64,000 nt of DNA from UBA868 sp016776875 (GTDB taxonomy: Bacteria > Pseudomonadota > Gammaproteobacteria > Arenicellales > UBA868), in contig CP179198.1 of the NCBI GenBank assembly GCA_051201585.1, positions 2,677,234 to 2,741,233 of the forward strand, in the 5' to 3' direction. Within the stretch, counting starts at the first letter, position 1. Each line of letters opens with the position of its first letter. This document shows positions 45,469 to 54,244 of this stretch, one piece after another. The notes beneath the pieces were generated by a model. That model saw nothing but the letters and a program-made list of their open reading frames with translations, was not told the origin of the DNA and did no database searches. A program made the position numbers and the translations under genes.

Positions 45469-46071
45469 TCACCTTGAAGGCAAATGATGATCAAACAAGG
45501 AAAAAAAATCTATTAAGAAACGATAGGTTAAACCCCAAATAATCCGTTCGTCTTTCGCGCTCAAAAATATACCGGGGAAATCAATATCTCCAGCCGCATC
45601 ATAGCGAATCGAAGTTCGGAGTGAGGGATCGAGGAGCTGTGAGATTGGTAAATGCATCACATCAGCAACCTCGTGATTGAGCGCAAGCTGCTCGATCTGA
45701 TCGGTAACGAACACAAAACACGAAATCATGAGATCCGCTGATCGCCCTCCGTGACGACCACGCATGTCATTAAGGCGTCCAATCAATTGGGTAGCCCCAA
45801 GCTCGAGACCAATTTCCTCAGCGGTCTCCCGGCGGGCAGCATCCCCATCGACCAAATCAGTCGTTTCCCGACGACCGCCCGGAAAAGCCATCTGGCCCGA
45901 CCAGGGGTCTTTTTCACATTCAGCTCTCTGAATAAACAAAATATTGGGATCATTATTATCTAATGAAACATCGAGAACGAGGGCAACTTCGGCCCGTCGA
46001 GGCAAATCGGAATCGTCAATAAAAGGGTGATGGCTTTTAAAAAAGCCGCGAATCGCTTTTTCAGGAATCAC
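45469..46071 (-). CDS. Nudix hydrolase, CoA pyrophosphatase-like
   Basis: The 200-residue protein has the Nudix box spread over GGRRETTDLVDGDAARRETA and EEIG, preceded by the NuCoA-like FIQRAECEKDPWSGQMAFPG. The combination suggests CoA or nucleoside diphosphate-linked pyrophosphohydrolase activity; the exact substrate is inferred. It overlaps the end of the outer-membrane protein gene by 4 bp and precedes rph. Confidence 0.85.
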   Translation of the reverse strand: MIPEKAIRGFFKSHHPFIDDSDLPRRAEVALVLDVSLDNNDPNILFIQRAECEKDPWSGQMAFPGGRRETTDLVDGDAARRETAEEIGLELGATQLIGRLNDMRGRHGGRSADLMISCFVFVTDQIEQLALNHEVADVMHLPISQLLDPSLRTSIRYDAAGDIDFPGIFLSAKDERIIWGLTYRFLIDFFSLFDHHLPSR

Positions 46072-46697
46072 CAGTGAAAACCAGCTCCCATAATGACGCC
46101 ATAACTCGCTTCACTTACCTCAGAACCGGTCAAAACGCCCGTGTAGTCACTGATCTGGTAACGCCATCCGAGCCGGACATCAAAAAACGGGAAAGGATCG
46201 AGGACCAATCCAGCCTCGGCCGCGATCGAGGAAATATCCTGCCGAGCCCCGACATCACCTAACGCTGGCGCCCATCCGATTTCGGTATAAAGTTTCAAAA
46301 ACCCCAGCATCCCCACGCGTCCCTCTGCCATGATTCTTGGGCCAGAGCCGCTACCATCTGCACCAAACCGGTTCTGCTCCCAACCGAGACCTAACGCGAG
46401 AAAAGTGGAATCAGTCGCACTCAGCAATCGATATTTAAAATCAAAAAAAGTCTGCTCGTCTGGCGCCATGAGAACACTGTCTTCATTGACCCGATATAAG
46501 GCGCCACGAAAACCCCAGCGTTCATTAAGCCACAACTCGCCATAGCCACTGACCATCGGCGTATTAAAGTCACCCGTCTCATAGTCACCGACGCCCCACC
46601 CTAAAACACCAACCTCGCCATCAACCGGACCCAGTCCATAAGCACGGAGCGAGAATAACAACGTGAACCCAAAAACAAGTGGTCTAATATTTTTCAT
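46068..46697 (-). CDS. small outer-membrane beta-barrel protein
   Basis: The 209-residue protein has a signal peptide (residues about 1-21, cleavage near AYG), alternating hydrophobic strands with many aromatic residues, and ends in GFHW, the C-terminal aromatic signal used by the Bam complex. About eight strands are expected. No specific family was recognised. It is the first gene of the run towards Nudix-rph-rdgB-gpmA. Confidence 0.7.
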   Translation of the reverse strand: MKNIRPLVFGFTLLFSLRAYGLGPVDGEVGVLGWGVGDYETGDFNTPMVSGYGELWLNERWGFRGALYRVNEDSVLMAPDEQTFFDFKYRLLSATDSTFLALGLGWEQNRFGADGSGSGPRIMAEGRVGMLGFLKLYTEIGWAPALGDVGARQDISSIAAEAGLVLDPFPFFDVRLGWRYQISDYTGVLTGSEVSEASYGVIMGAGFHW

Positions 46698-46793
46698 ATT
46701 GATAGGGGCGATCGGTTTTTAACGATATTTTAACATTCGACCCTACACGACCGATAATTTACAGATCGCCCGGATCGTGTCAGGGTAGGGAAT

Positions 46794-47192
46794 ATGGATC
46801 CCGTGAACACAATACGAGTCGACCGATGGCTGTGGGCGTCACGGTTCTTTAAAACCCGCCCTGATGCAGTATCCGCAATTAACGCGGGGCATATCCTCGT
46901 CAATGACCAACGCTGCCGGCCCTCAAAACTGCTTCGATGCGGCGACAGGCTCCTGATCCGGCGAGGACTTTTTGTCTCAAAAATTACGGTGTTGTCTCTT
47001 ATCAATAAACGAGTATCCGCCACAATGGCCTCTCACACATTCACGGAAGACCCGAAAAGCATCGAGGCGCGCGAAGCATTATCGTCTCGGCTTCGAGCAG
47101 AGTCGCCCCCCCAGCGATCACAGAAAGGCCGGCCTGCTAAAAAAGAGCGTCGGGCCCTCGACCGCTTACGTTACGCCGAGAGGTCCGACTGA
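46794..47192 (+). CDS. hslR: S4-domain ribosome-recycling heat shock protein Hsp15
   Basis: Hsp15 binds stalled 50S subunits carrying peptidyl-tRNA. The 132-residue protein has an N-terminal S4 RNA-binding domain, IRVDRWLWASRFFKTRPDAV ... AGHILVN, and a highly basic C-terminal tail (SQKGRPAKKERRALDRLR). ATG 46794 gives the family start. The next gene begins directly after its stop. Confidence 0.93.
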   Translation: MDPVNTIRVDRWLWASRFFKTRPDAVSAINAGHILVNDQRCRPSKLLRCGDRLLIRRGLFVSKITVLSLINKRVSATMASHTFTEDPKSIEAREALSSRLRAESPPQRSQKGRPAKKERRALDRLRYAERSD

Positions 47193-48152
47193 ATGAATGG
47201 TGTAATCCTTGACGCAGGTAGTTTTGACCAGAACGATTTAATCACCTCATCTCTCGAAGCCAGTCTTGAAAACTGGCATTGGCATCGCAGTACGCTACCC
47301 AATCAAACCATGGCGCGCATTGCCGGCATGAATGTCATTGTGACCAACAAAGTTGCAATCACCGCCAGCGCTTTAGAAAGTGCGAGCCTTCAACTCATTG
47401 TTATTGCCGCAACCGGAACAAACAATATCGATCTCGAAGCCGCCCAACGCAAAGCTATTTCAGTTTGTAACGTCCGCGACTACGCCGCCCCTGCAGTAAG
47501 CCAGCATGTCTTTTCAATGATGCTTGCGCTCTATACGCACCTGTCCGATTATGCCAACGCAGTACGCGAAGGGCGCTGGCATCAAAGCCCGGTCTTTTGT
47601 TTGCTGGATTATCCAATAAACGAGCTTGCCGGAAAAACGCTCGGCATCATTGGATATGGGAATCTGGGAAAACGGGTCGCAAGGATCGCGCAGGGCTTCG
47701 ATATGAATGTGGTCATTGCAGCAAGGCCCGGGACGACCACGATCCCGTCTGGCCGCGTATCATTCGACGAATTAATTGAAACATCTGACGTAATCTCTTT
47801 GCACTGCCCGCTAAACGACAATACAAACAATCTCATCGGCCACCGCGAACTGAAAAGAATGAAATCGGGCGCGATCCTTATCAATACTGCACGCGGCGGG
47901 ATCGTAAACGAATCCGCTTTGGTGGAAGCGTTGCGCACTGGAGAGATTGCGGGCGCGGGAATCGATGTGCTGACCCGAGAGCCGCCCGACAGCTGTCAGC
48001 CGCTCTTGGGCAGTGATATTCCAAATCTGATTGTCAGCCCACATAACGCGTGGGGCTCGATCCAGGCACGCCAGCGTCTTATCGATGAAGTAGCTGACCT
48101 CATCAAAGCGTTTCGCAACGGCCAAGCACGAAACTTGTGCTTGCCCGATTAG
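47193..48152 (+). CDS. D-2-hydroxyacid dehydrogenase (glycerate/hydroxypyruvate-type)
   Basis: The 319-residue protein has the NAD-binding LGIIGYGNLGKRVARIAQGF and the catalytic triad of the family: Arg in NTARGGIV, Glu in LTREPP and His in SPHNAWGS. It converts 2-keto acids to D-2-hydroxy acids with NADH. Similarity in layout to hydroxypyruvate reductase (HprA) suggests that substrate, but others are possible. It begins right after the hslR stop and ends where hemW begins. Confidence 0.88.
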   Translation: MNGVILDAGSFDQNDLITSSLEASLENWHWHRSTLPNQTMARIAGMNVIVTNKVAITASALESASLQLIVIAATGTNNIDLEAAQRKAISVCNVRDYAAPAVSQHVFSMMLALYTHLSDYANAVREGRWHQSPVFCLLDYPINELAGKTLGIIGYGNLGKRVARIAQGFDMNVVIAARPGTTTIPSGRVSFDELIETSDVISLHCPLNDNTNNLIGHRELKRMKSGAILINTARGGIVNESALVEALRTGEIAGAGIDVLTREPPDSCQPLLGSDIPNLIVSPHNAWGSIQARQRLIDEVADLIKAFRNGQARNLCLPD

Positions 48153-49302
48153 AGAAAATCTCATCAAACCACCTCTCGCGCTTTACGTCCACCTCCCATG
48201 GTGTGAACAAAAGTGTCCGTACTGTGATTTCAATTCACACTCGTTAAAAGGCGATCTACCCGATGGTCTCTACATTGATCAAGTACTCATGGATCTTGAA
48301 TCAACGGCTCCGTTGCGTGGTTCAAGGAAATTTGAAACCGTATTTTTTGGTGGTGGTACACCGAGCCTTTTTGCTCCACCGGAAGTTGGGAGAATAATTC
48401 AGTATTTGAACGACACGTCGGCGTTAGAACAGAATGCAGAAATAACGCTTGAAGCAAATCCAGGCTCGGCTGACGCGGCCCGCTTTGAGGGTTATCGACG
48501 TTATGGCGTGAATCGATTATCGCTAGGGGTGCAAAGCTTCAATGATGAAAGCCTGCGTTCGCTTGGACGCATTCATGATGGAAAACAGGCCGCCACCGCA
48601 TGCGAAATCGCCAAACAATCGGGATTCGACAATTTCAATATTGATTTGATGTTTGGATTACCTGGCCAAAATAAACAATCTGCATTATCGGATCTTGAGT
48701 CTGCACTTAGTCAGGAACCCAAACATCTTTCGCTATACCAATTGACCATCGAACCCAACACACCATTCGCGGCAACGCCACCAGTATTGCCGGACGAGGA
48801 GGCCTCTTGGACCATTCGTTCTGCAGTTCAATCCGACGCGCAGCAGGCCGGGTTCGAACACTACGAGGTTTCGGGTTTCGCGCGATCTGGCTATCAGTGC
48901 GCTCATAATCTTAACTATTGGCAGTTCGGTGACTATATTGGCGTTGGGGCGGGCGCCCATAGCAAAATCACTATCGAAAACGCGGTTTACCGGTGGTTTC
49001 GGACCCGACATCCGAAACACTATATGAATCCCACCGCACCCCAGCGAACACCCCAAATTGGTGATCCCATCAATCAGCAGGATCTTTTGTTTGAATTTTT
49101 ACTCAATGCCTTGCGGTTAAAAGCGGGCTTTCGGTTTGAACTTTTTGAGACGCGGACCGGACTACAGTGGTCATCCGAATCCGGGATCATCTCAAGTGCT
49201 GTTAATGATGGTCTTTTGGAAATTACAGGAAATCATGTTCGGACGACGCCACTCGGATGGCGATTTTTAGATGAAATTCTCCAACGGTTTTTGCCCGACT
49301 AA
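48148..49302 (+). CDS. hemW: heme chaperone HemW (radical SAM), non-standard start
   Basis: HemW is a radical SAM family protein that binds haem and delivers it to respiratory enzymes. The N-terminus with LALYVHLPWCEQKCPYCDFN carries the CxxxCxxC iron-sulfur motif, followed by FFGGGTPSLF, RLSLGVQSFND and LYQLTIEPNTPF. The C-terminal HemN/W domain is complete. The cysteine motif has no upstream ATG, GTG or TTG start in frame: the first ATG (48289) would remove the cluster. ATT 48148, overlapping the TAG of the dehydrogenase gene, or ATC 48163 preceded by GAGAA, are the nearest candidates. I give 48148 as the start; 48163 is equally possible. Confidence 0.85.
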   Translation: MRENLIKPPLALYVHLPWCEQKCPYCDFNSHSLKGDLPDGLYIDQVLMDLESTAPLRGSRKFETVFFGGGTPSLFAPPEVGRIIQYLNDTSALEQNAEITLEANPGSADAARFEGYRRYGVNRLSLGVQSFNDESLRSLGRIHDGKQAATACEIAKQSGFDNFNIDLMFGLPGQNKQSALSDLESALSQEPKHLSLYQLTIEPNTPFAATPPVLPDEEASWTIRSAVQSDAQQAGFEHYEVSGFARSGYQCAHNLNYWQFGDYIGVGAGAHSKITIENAVYRWFRTRHPKHYMNPTAPQRTPQIGDPINQQDLLFEFLLNALRLKAGFRFELFETRTGLQWSSESGIISSAVNDGLLEITGNHVRTTPLGWRFLDEILQRFLPD

Positions 49303-49396
49303 CAGCAGCTCATCGCGCGTGCTATGATCATTTGAATTAACAATCGACTTAATTCCCTTCTGATCATTCGTTTGGCAATGACCTCCCATCAAAGTG

Positions 49397-49822
49397 ATGC
49401 CTGTGCTCTGGCTTAAAGCGCTCCATATCATTTTTATGGTCACTTGGTTCGCAGGACTTTTTTACCTCCCGCGCCTTTTTGTGTACCACGCCATGACCGA
49501 AGACGAATCAACTCGTGCGCAGTTCAGAATCATGGAGCGGAAGTTGTATTACGGCATCATGAATCCTGGAGGAGCACTCACCGTCCTTTTTGGAATCTGG
49601 CTTTGGATAGGCTATGGCATTGGCGACCAATCACTCTGGCTGCAACTCAAAGTTGGCCTGGTCATCGTACTCGTTGGATATCACGTCTGGTGCGGCCGGT
49701 TGGTCAAGCGCTTCCAGAAAGAAGCGAACGTTCACAGCCATATCTTCTACCGGTGGTTTAACGAATTTCCTGTTCTGATTTTAGTTGGGGCGGTTTTGCT
49801 CGTTGTTCTAAAACCCAACTAA
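49397..49822 (+). CDS. hemJ: protoporphyrinogen IX oxidase HemJ
   Basis: HemJ oxidises protoporphyrinogen IX to protoporphyrin IX in bacteria lacking HemG or HemY. The 141-residue protein has four membrane helices and the family signature LKALHIIFMVTWFAGLFYLP with the conserved haem-binding histidine, then MERKLYYGIMNPG and the basic VKRFQKEAN segment. An in-frame GTG at 49394 is an alternative start. trmL follows 12 bp downstream. Confidence 0.9.
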   Translation: MPVLWLKALHIIFMVTWFAGLFYLPRLFVYHAMTEDESTRAQFRIMERKLYYGIMNPGGALTVLFGIWLWIGYGIGDQSLWLQLKVGLVIVLVGYHVWCGRLVKRFQKEANVHSHIFYRWFNEFPVLILVGAVLLVVLKPN

Positions 49823-49834
49823 CCCGCTGGGCTG

Positions 49835-50296
49835 ATGTTTCAGATCGTTCTCTATCAACCGGAGATTCCGCCCAATACTGGAAATATTATTCGGCTCTGT
49901 GCGAACACCCAGTGCTCCTTACATCTGATCAAGCCACTCGGGTTTTCAATCAGCGACCGGGAACTTCGTCGAGCCGGCCTGGATTACGCTAAAAATGTTG
50001 AGCTAAAAACTTACGACAGTATTCAAGATTACGCTTCTCATCAAATCAAAGACCGAATCTTTACGTTTTCAACCAAGCATCACGTTTCATATACGACATG
50101 CGATTTCCAGGCCGGCGATTCGTTGATTTTTGGCCCCGAAACGAGGGGTCTGCCGGATATGGCGCGAGAACTTGCGACAGAACAACATCGGGTCACTATT
50201 CCCATGGCGCCATCAAGCCGGAGCCTGAATCTTTCAAATTCTGTCGCGATCGCTGTTTATGAAGCTTGGCGTCAGAACGAATTCTCGACTGTTTGA
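49835..50296 (+). CDS. trmL: tRNA (cytidine(34)-2'-O)-methyltransferase
   Basis: TrmL methylates the wobble nucleotide of tRNA-Leu isoacceptors. The 153-residue SPOUT-fold protein has IVLYQPEIPPNTGNIIRLCAN at the N-terminus (in part), IFGPETRGLP in the knot, and RSLNLSNSVAIAVYEAWRQ near the end. Length and motifs match closely. Confidence 0.95.
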   Translation: MFQIVLYQPEIPPNTGNIIRLCANTQCSLHLIKPLGFSISDRELRRAGLDYAKNVELKTYDSIQDYASHQIKDRIFTFSTKHHVSYTTCDFQAGDSLIFGPETRGLPDMARELATEQHRVTIPMAPSSRSLNLSNSVAIAVYEAWRQNEFSTV

Positions 50297-50304
50297 ACAA
50301 GAAA

Positions 50305-50703
50305 CTAAAAATCAACATAAATCACTTCAAGCCCCATTAATCTCAGTGCGGCTGTAACAACAGGTAACTCGTTGTTTCCAATCCAAATTTTTGAGCCGAC
50401 GTAGATGGCGCCAAGCGAATCAACCCGAACTTTCTCAACACCACGTTGGATCTGTAATGCCGAGAGCGATTTCAAGACAGCTTCACTTGTCGCCCCGCCC
50501 GTCGTGTCGCAAAAATAAAGCTGATGAGTGCTCTTGCGATAAATTGATTGCGTGACAGACAATCGGTTAACTAGCCACGCTTCGATAATTCGATCGTGCG
50601 ACACGCCTGACCGCATATTAGCGATATCAGCAAATTCAGGCGCTCGAAACTTACTATAGACTTGGGTCCGACGATTGGAATAAGTCGATAACTTTGAAGA
50701 CAT
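50305..50703 (-). CDS. hypothetical protein
   Basis: The 132-residue protein is soluble, mixed alpha/beta and without a signal or membrane segment. I do not recognise a family. It includes a CDTTGGATSEAVLKSL segment and a C-terminal ELPVVTAALRLMGLEVIYVDF. The start codon overlaps that of the divergent DUF364 gene: the two ATGs share bases 50702-50703. The coding potential is supported by length and normal codon use only. Confidence 0.55.
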   Translation of the reverse strand: MSSKLSTYSNRRTQVYSKFRAPEFADIANMRSGVSHDRIIEAWLVNRLSVTQSIYRKSTHQLYFCDTTGGATSEAVLKSLSALQIQRGVEKVRVDSLGAIYVGSKIWIGNNELPVVTAALRLMGLEVIYVDF

Positions 50704-51535
50704 GATGACAATTCATTCCGCTATTGAAGCCTGTGTACGTCGCTTATGCGAGAAACGGGAATTACCAGATATCGCACGGCTTTATCCACCTTCTGAAAAT
50801 ATACCGCATCGACGCGATAAAAAATTTGGCGTCATTGCCCTAACGGATGGAAGCTGTGGTTTTTTTTTCGCAGGTTTCGGAAGCACCCAATCTCAGTTAC
50901 AACAGTTCAATTCCCAAAAACAACTAGACGCGCCGACGATAAGCTATCTAGATTGGTGTAACAGCAACGACCCTTTTGAGGCCGCCATTGGATTTGGCGT
51001 TCTTAATACGGTCAGCCAGCATCTTCTCAAAACTGCACATTATCACTTTGATCGGGCGAGCAATCCGGTGGGCCAATTGGATATCGACTCTGCGCAGCAT
51101 GTCGGCATGGTCGGATTTTTCCCGCCCCTTGTTAAAACGTTAACAGCGCAAAAAATTCGATTAACCATTATTGAAAAAGACAAAAAGTTTCTCGATCGAT
51201 CAGGCGCCTTTGAAATGACCTCAAACATCAATCGAGTCAAAGACTGTGATCGGGTGCTCATTACCGGATCAACATTGATTAACCATACCCTTGATGAGGT
51301 GATCGAAAATTGTTCGCGCGATGCTCAAACCGCGCTCATTGGGCCCACTGCTTCCTGTTTGCCTGACCCACTGTTCGAACGTGGAATTGATGTCATCGGC
51401 AGTACTACCGTTACGGACCCCAAACTCCTTGCCGAACTTCTAGACACTGGCGAGCCTTGGGGTGGCGCAACTTCAAAATACTGTATTTCCCGGGAAAATT
51501 ATCCTGGGATCGAAAACCTGCTCACAAAAACCTAA
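50702..51535 (+). CDS. DUF364 domain protein (Rossmann-like, putative metal chelation)
   Basis: The 277-residue protein has a C-terminal Rossmann-like domain with VGMVGFFPPLVKTL, DRVLITGSTLINHTLDEV and GPTASCLPDPLFERGIDVIG, matching the DUF364 group often found with molybdenum or heavy-metal genes. The N-terminal half (DUF4213-like, with AAIGFGVLNTVSQ) is also family-typical. Its role is unknown; molybdopterin genes lie 8 kb away, but no direct operon link exists. A second ATG at 50705 would avoid start overlap with the divergent gene. Confidence 0.75.
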   Translation: MMTIHSAIEACVRRLCEKRELPDIARLYPPSENIPHRRDKKFGVIALTDGSCGFFFAGFGSTQSQLQQFNSQKQLDAPTISYLDWCNSNDPFEAAIGFGVLNTVSQHLLKTAHYHFDRASNPVGQLDIDSAQHVGMVGFFPPLVKTLTAQKIRLTIIEKDKKFLDRSGAFEMTSNINRVKDCDRVLITGSTLINHTLDEVIENCSRDAQTALIGPTASCLPDPLFERGIDVIGSTTVTDPKLLAELLDTGEPWGGATSKYCISRENYPGIENLLTKT

Positions 51536-51593
51536 TCGACTACACCGACAGGCGTCCATTTTCCAAGACGCCGGTCAATAATATAATTTCGAC

Positions 51594-52079
51594 ATGATGC
51601 GATTTTTTTCACACTGGTTTCTTTTGGCTGCGCTCTTAATGGCTTCGTGCGCTCATGCCAGCAAAATAAACCCCGCGCTAAATCTTCAAAATGATGGCGC
51701 AAGCGCCAAAGCAAAAAATGCGGTTATTTTGATTTTATATACCGCGAGTTATTGCCACTATTGCGTTCGTGTTAAGGCGGAAGTCTTCAATCATATTGAA
51801 GACGATCCTAGATATCGAAGTCACATCATTTTGCGTGAAGTGATTATTGACAGCGAAATTAAGCTTCAAGAATTCGACGGCTCGATTGTTGATCATTCAG
51901 ATTTCGCAAAAGAACGCGGCATCTTGATCGTGCCCACACTCGAAATTGTTAACCCAAAAGGCCATGCGTTAACTGAGCCCCTGGTGGGCGCAGGCATCTC
52001 AGATTTTTATGGTTTCTACGTTGACCAACGAATTACGGATGCTGTAAACCAACTTAGTCTGGAGAAAAATCCATCATGA
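51594..52079 (+). CDS. periplasmic thioredoxin-fold protein (SoxW/DsbC-like)
   Basis: The 161-residue protein has an N-terminal signal (cleavage near AHA, or a lipobox-like LMASC) and a thioredoxin-like active site C54-H-Y-C57 in LYTASYCHYCVRV. This suggests disulfide exchange in the periplasm. The later IVPTLEIV segment holds the cis-proline. The partner is unknown. It overlaps the thioesterase gene by 4 bp. Confidence 0.8.
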   Translation: MMRFFSHWFLLAALLMASCAHASKINPALNLQNDGASAKAKNAVILILYTASYCHYCVRVKAEVFNHIEDDPRYRSHIILREVIIDSEIKLQEFDGSIVDHSDFAKERGILIVPTLEIVNPKGHALTEPLVGAGISDFYGFYVDQRITDAVNQLSLEKNPS

Positions 52080-52567
52080 ACCTTCCGTCCTCAGCAAGCG
52101 AACTGATGCTTGGAGACCAAACCGTTTTACCCGAGTGGATTGACTATAACGGCCACATGAATGTCGCGTACTACGTGCTCGCATTTGATCAGGGTGTCGA
52201 CGAACTGATGCGACAAGTCGGCATTACACCAGAATATCTCGCATCCGAAAAATCATCCACCTTTACATTAGAAATGCATATCAACTATTTGCAGGAACTG
52301 CACCTCGGGGACCCGCTACGGCTTACCTGTCAGCTTCTGGATGCCGATACCAAACGAGTGCATTATTTTCTAAAAATGTTCAACCCCGAGAAGGAATACC
52401 TTGCGGCCACCAGTGAACAGATCATGATGCATGTGAATCTCGAAAGCCGTCGCTCTTCCCCTTTTCCAACAGCAATCGACTCAACGATTAATAGCCTGCT
52501 CGATGCACATAAGGATTTACCCAAACCAGAGCAAGCGGGGAAAATCATGGGGATTCGCCGACGCTGA
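52076..52567 (+). CDS. hotdog-fold thioesterase (4HBT family)
   Basis: The 163-residue protein has the family start LPEWIDYNGHMNVAYYVLAFDQG, with the YNGHMN loop containing the active-site residues, and a long helix typical of hotdog thioesterases. Similar proteins are found with carnitine or betaine catabolism genes and hydrolyse betainyl-CoA-type thioesters; the substrate here is inferred only from the family. It is coupled to the thioredoxin-like gene by an ATGA overlap. Confidence 0.82.
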   Translation: MNLPSSASELMLGDQTVLPEWIDYNGHMNVAYYVLAFDQGVDELMRQVGITPEYLASEKSSTFTLEMHINYLQELHLGDPLRLTCQLLDADTKRVHYFLKMFNPEKEYLAATSEQIMMHVNLESRRSSPFPTAIDSTINSLLDAHKDLPKPEQAGKIMGIRRR

Positions 52568-52585
52568 AGTCGCGAAAATCAGCGA

Positions 52586-53450
52586 TCAGTCCCCGATTCT
52601 CTCAATGATGCCGTCCAATTCATCAAGAGAGTTATAGACAATGATCAGTTTGCCTGATTTGCCATTTTTTGACTCGAGCTGCACGGGTGCTGCCAACTTT
52701 TCGGAGAGCATTTCTTCGAGTCGTTTAATATCTCGGCTTCGGCTCTTCTTTTTCTTTTTCTTTGGGCCTTGCGATTCTGCCTCAAGCATCCGTCGCACCA
52801 AATCCTCGGTTTGACGCACCGAGAGATCTCTTTTTACGATGGTGTGTGCCACGATCGCCTGTTGATCTTTAGGGAGTCCGAGCAAAACTCGCGCATGTCC
52901 TGCTTCAATCAAGCCTGCCTCCAGATCTTCGCGCACACTCGCCTCCAATCTCAGCAAACGAAGCAAATTACTGACAGCGGCGCGAGAACGCCCAACGGCT
53001 TGTGCCGCCTGCTGGTGGGTTAAACCAAACTCATCCAGCAATCTTTTAAGACCGGCTGCCTCCTCGATGGCATTGAGATTTTCGCGTTGAATGTTTTCGA
53101 TCAACCCCACAGCGAGCGCTGCCTCATCGGGGACCCGGCGCACCACAGCTGGCACCTCGGTCAGCCCCGCAAGTTGAGCGGCGCGCCAGCGGCGCTCACC
53201 GGCGATTAATTCATAGCCCCCGCCTGCCGTCTCGCGAACCAAGAGTGGCTGAATGATCCCTTGCGCGGAAATTGACGCCGCTAACTCCTGTAAAGATCCC
53301 TCGTCCATCCGGGTGCGCGGCTGATACCGGCCTTCCCTGATACGACTAACAGATAATTGTCTCAGCTCACCGCTTCCGGAAGCTCGATTTCACAGCGCTA
53401 CCGCCCAGCAGCGCATCCAGGCCTTTTCCCAATCGTGGTTTTGGACTCAT
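52586..53450 (-). CDS. parB: chromosome partitioning protein ParB, interrupted by a +1 frameshift
   Basis: ParB binds parS sites and drives chromosome segregation with ParA. The main part (residues after the break) has IAGERRWRAAQLAGL, the CTPase-box region and the DNA-binding HTH GLTHQQAAQAVGRSRAAVSNL, ending in a lysine-rich linker and dimerisation tail. The N-terminus MSPKPRLGKGLDALLGG begins at ATG 53450 in another frame. AGCT at 53381-53384 is the join: dropping the G gives an uninterrupted 287-residue protein reading through GRYQPRTRM. Without this correction, a protein starting at 53308 would lack the conserved N-terminus. Confidence 0.88.
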
Positions 53451-53464
53451 CGTTCAATCACGCC

Positions 53465-54241
53465 TTAAAAAGTTGTCGCTTCGGTATTGCTTTTCAGTAA
53501 TTCTCTCGCCAGTTGACGATAAGCTACGGCGCCTGGGCAATTTGGATCATAGTCAATCACAGACTTGCCGAACCCCGGCGCCTCAGCCAAACGAACGTTT
53601 CGAGGAATTACGGTCTCATAAAGACGTTCGTGGTAAACATTGCCCAACTGTTTGGAGACCTCATTGGTCAATGAGTTGCGCCCGTCATACATTGTGCGCA
53701 CAACACCTTCGAGCTCAAGATCCCCGTTGATACTGTCCTTGATTCGGCGAATCGTATCTTCCAGCCCCGCTAACCCTTCGAGTGCGTAGTATTCGCACTG
53801 CACGGGAATCAAATATGAGTCTGCCGCGACAAGTGCGTTCAGGGTTAACACGTTAAGTGCGGGCGGGCAGTCGATGAGCACAAAATCATAATGGGTCGCG
53901 GTTTCCAGAGCGGCTTTGAGTTTGTAATTATCGCCTTCATCTTCTCCCGTGAGTTCAACCTGGGCGCCTGCCAGGCCCGCCTCAGCCGGCAGCACATCAA
54001 AACCGGACTCGCTCGAAACAATAGTCTCTGCTAGCGAACAGCGATCCAGTAACATTTGATAGACCGTAAAGGATAAGCCCGCGCGATCGATGCCGCTACC
54101 GACGGTTGCGTTTGCCTGAGGATCAAGATCAATTAACAAGACTTTTTTTCCCTCTTGACCCAGCGCAGAAGCGAGATTGATCGTCGTGGTGGTCTTGCCC
54201 ACGCCTCCCTTCTGATTTGTAACCGCGATTGTTTTGGTCAA
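53465..54241 (-). CDS. parA: chromosome partitioning ATPase ParA
   Basis: ParA is a deviant-Walker ATPase that moves ParB-parS complexes. The 258-residue product has the deviant Walker A KGGVGKTTTTINLA (from about residue 10), DLDPQANATVGSG, and VLIDCPPALNVLTLNAL. Length and motifs match the origin-linked Soj/ParA type. It lies between rsmG and parB, with 14 bp to the parB start. Confidence 0.96.
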   Translation of the reverse strand: MTKTIAVTNQKGGVGKTTTTINLASALGQEGKKVLLIDLDPQANATVGSGIDRAGLSFTVYQMLLDRCSLAETIVSSESGFDVLPAEAGLAGAQVELTGEDEGDNYKLKAALETATHYDFVLIDCPPALNVLTLNALVAADSYLIPVQCEYYALEGLAGLEDTIRRIKDSINGDLELEGVVRTMYDGRNSLTNEVSKQLGNVYHERLYETVIPRNVRLAEAPGFGKSVIDYDPNCPGAVAYRQLARELLKSNTEATTF

Positions 54242-54244
54242 TTT

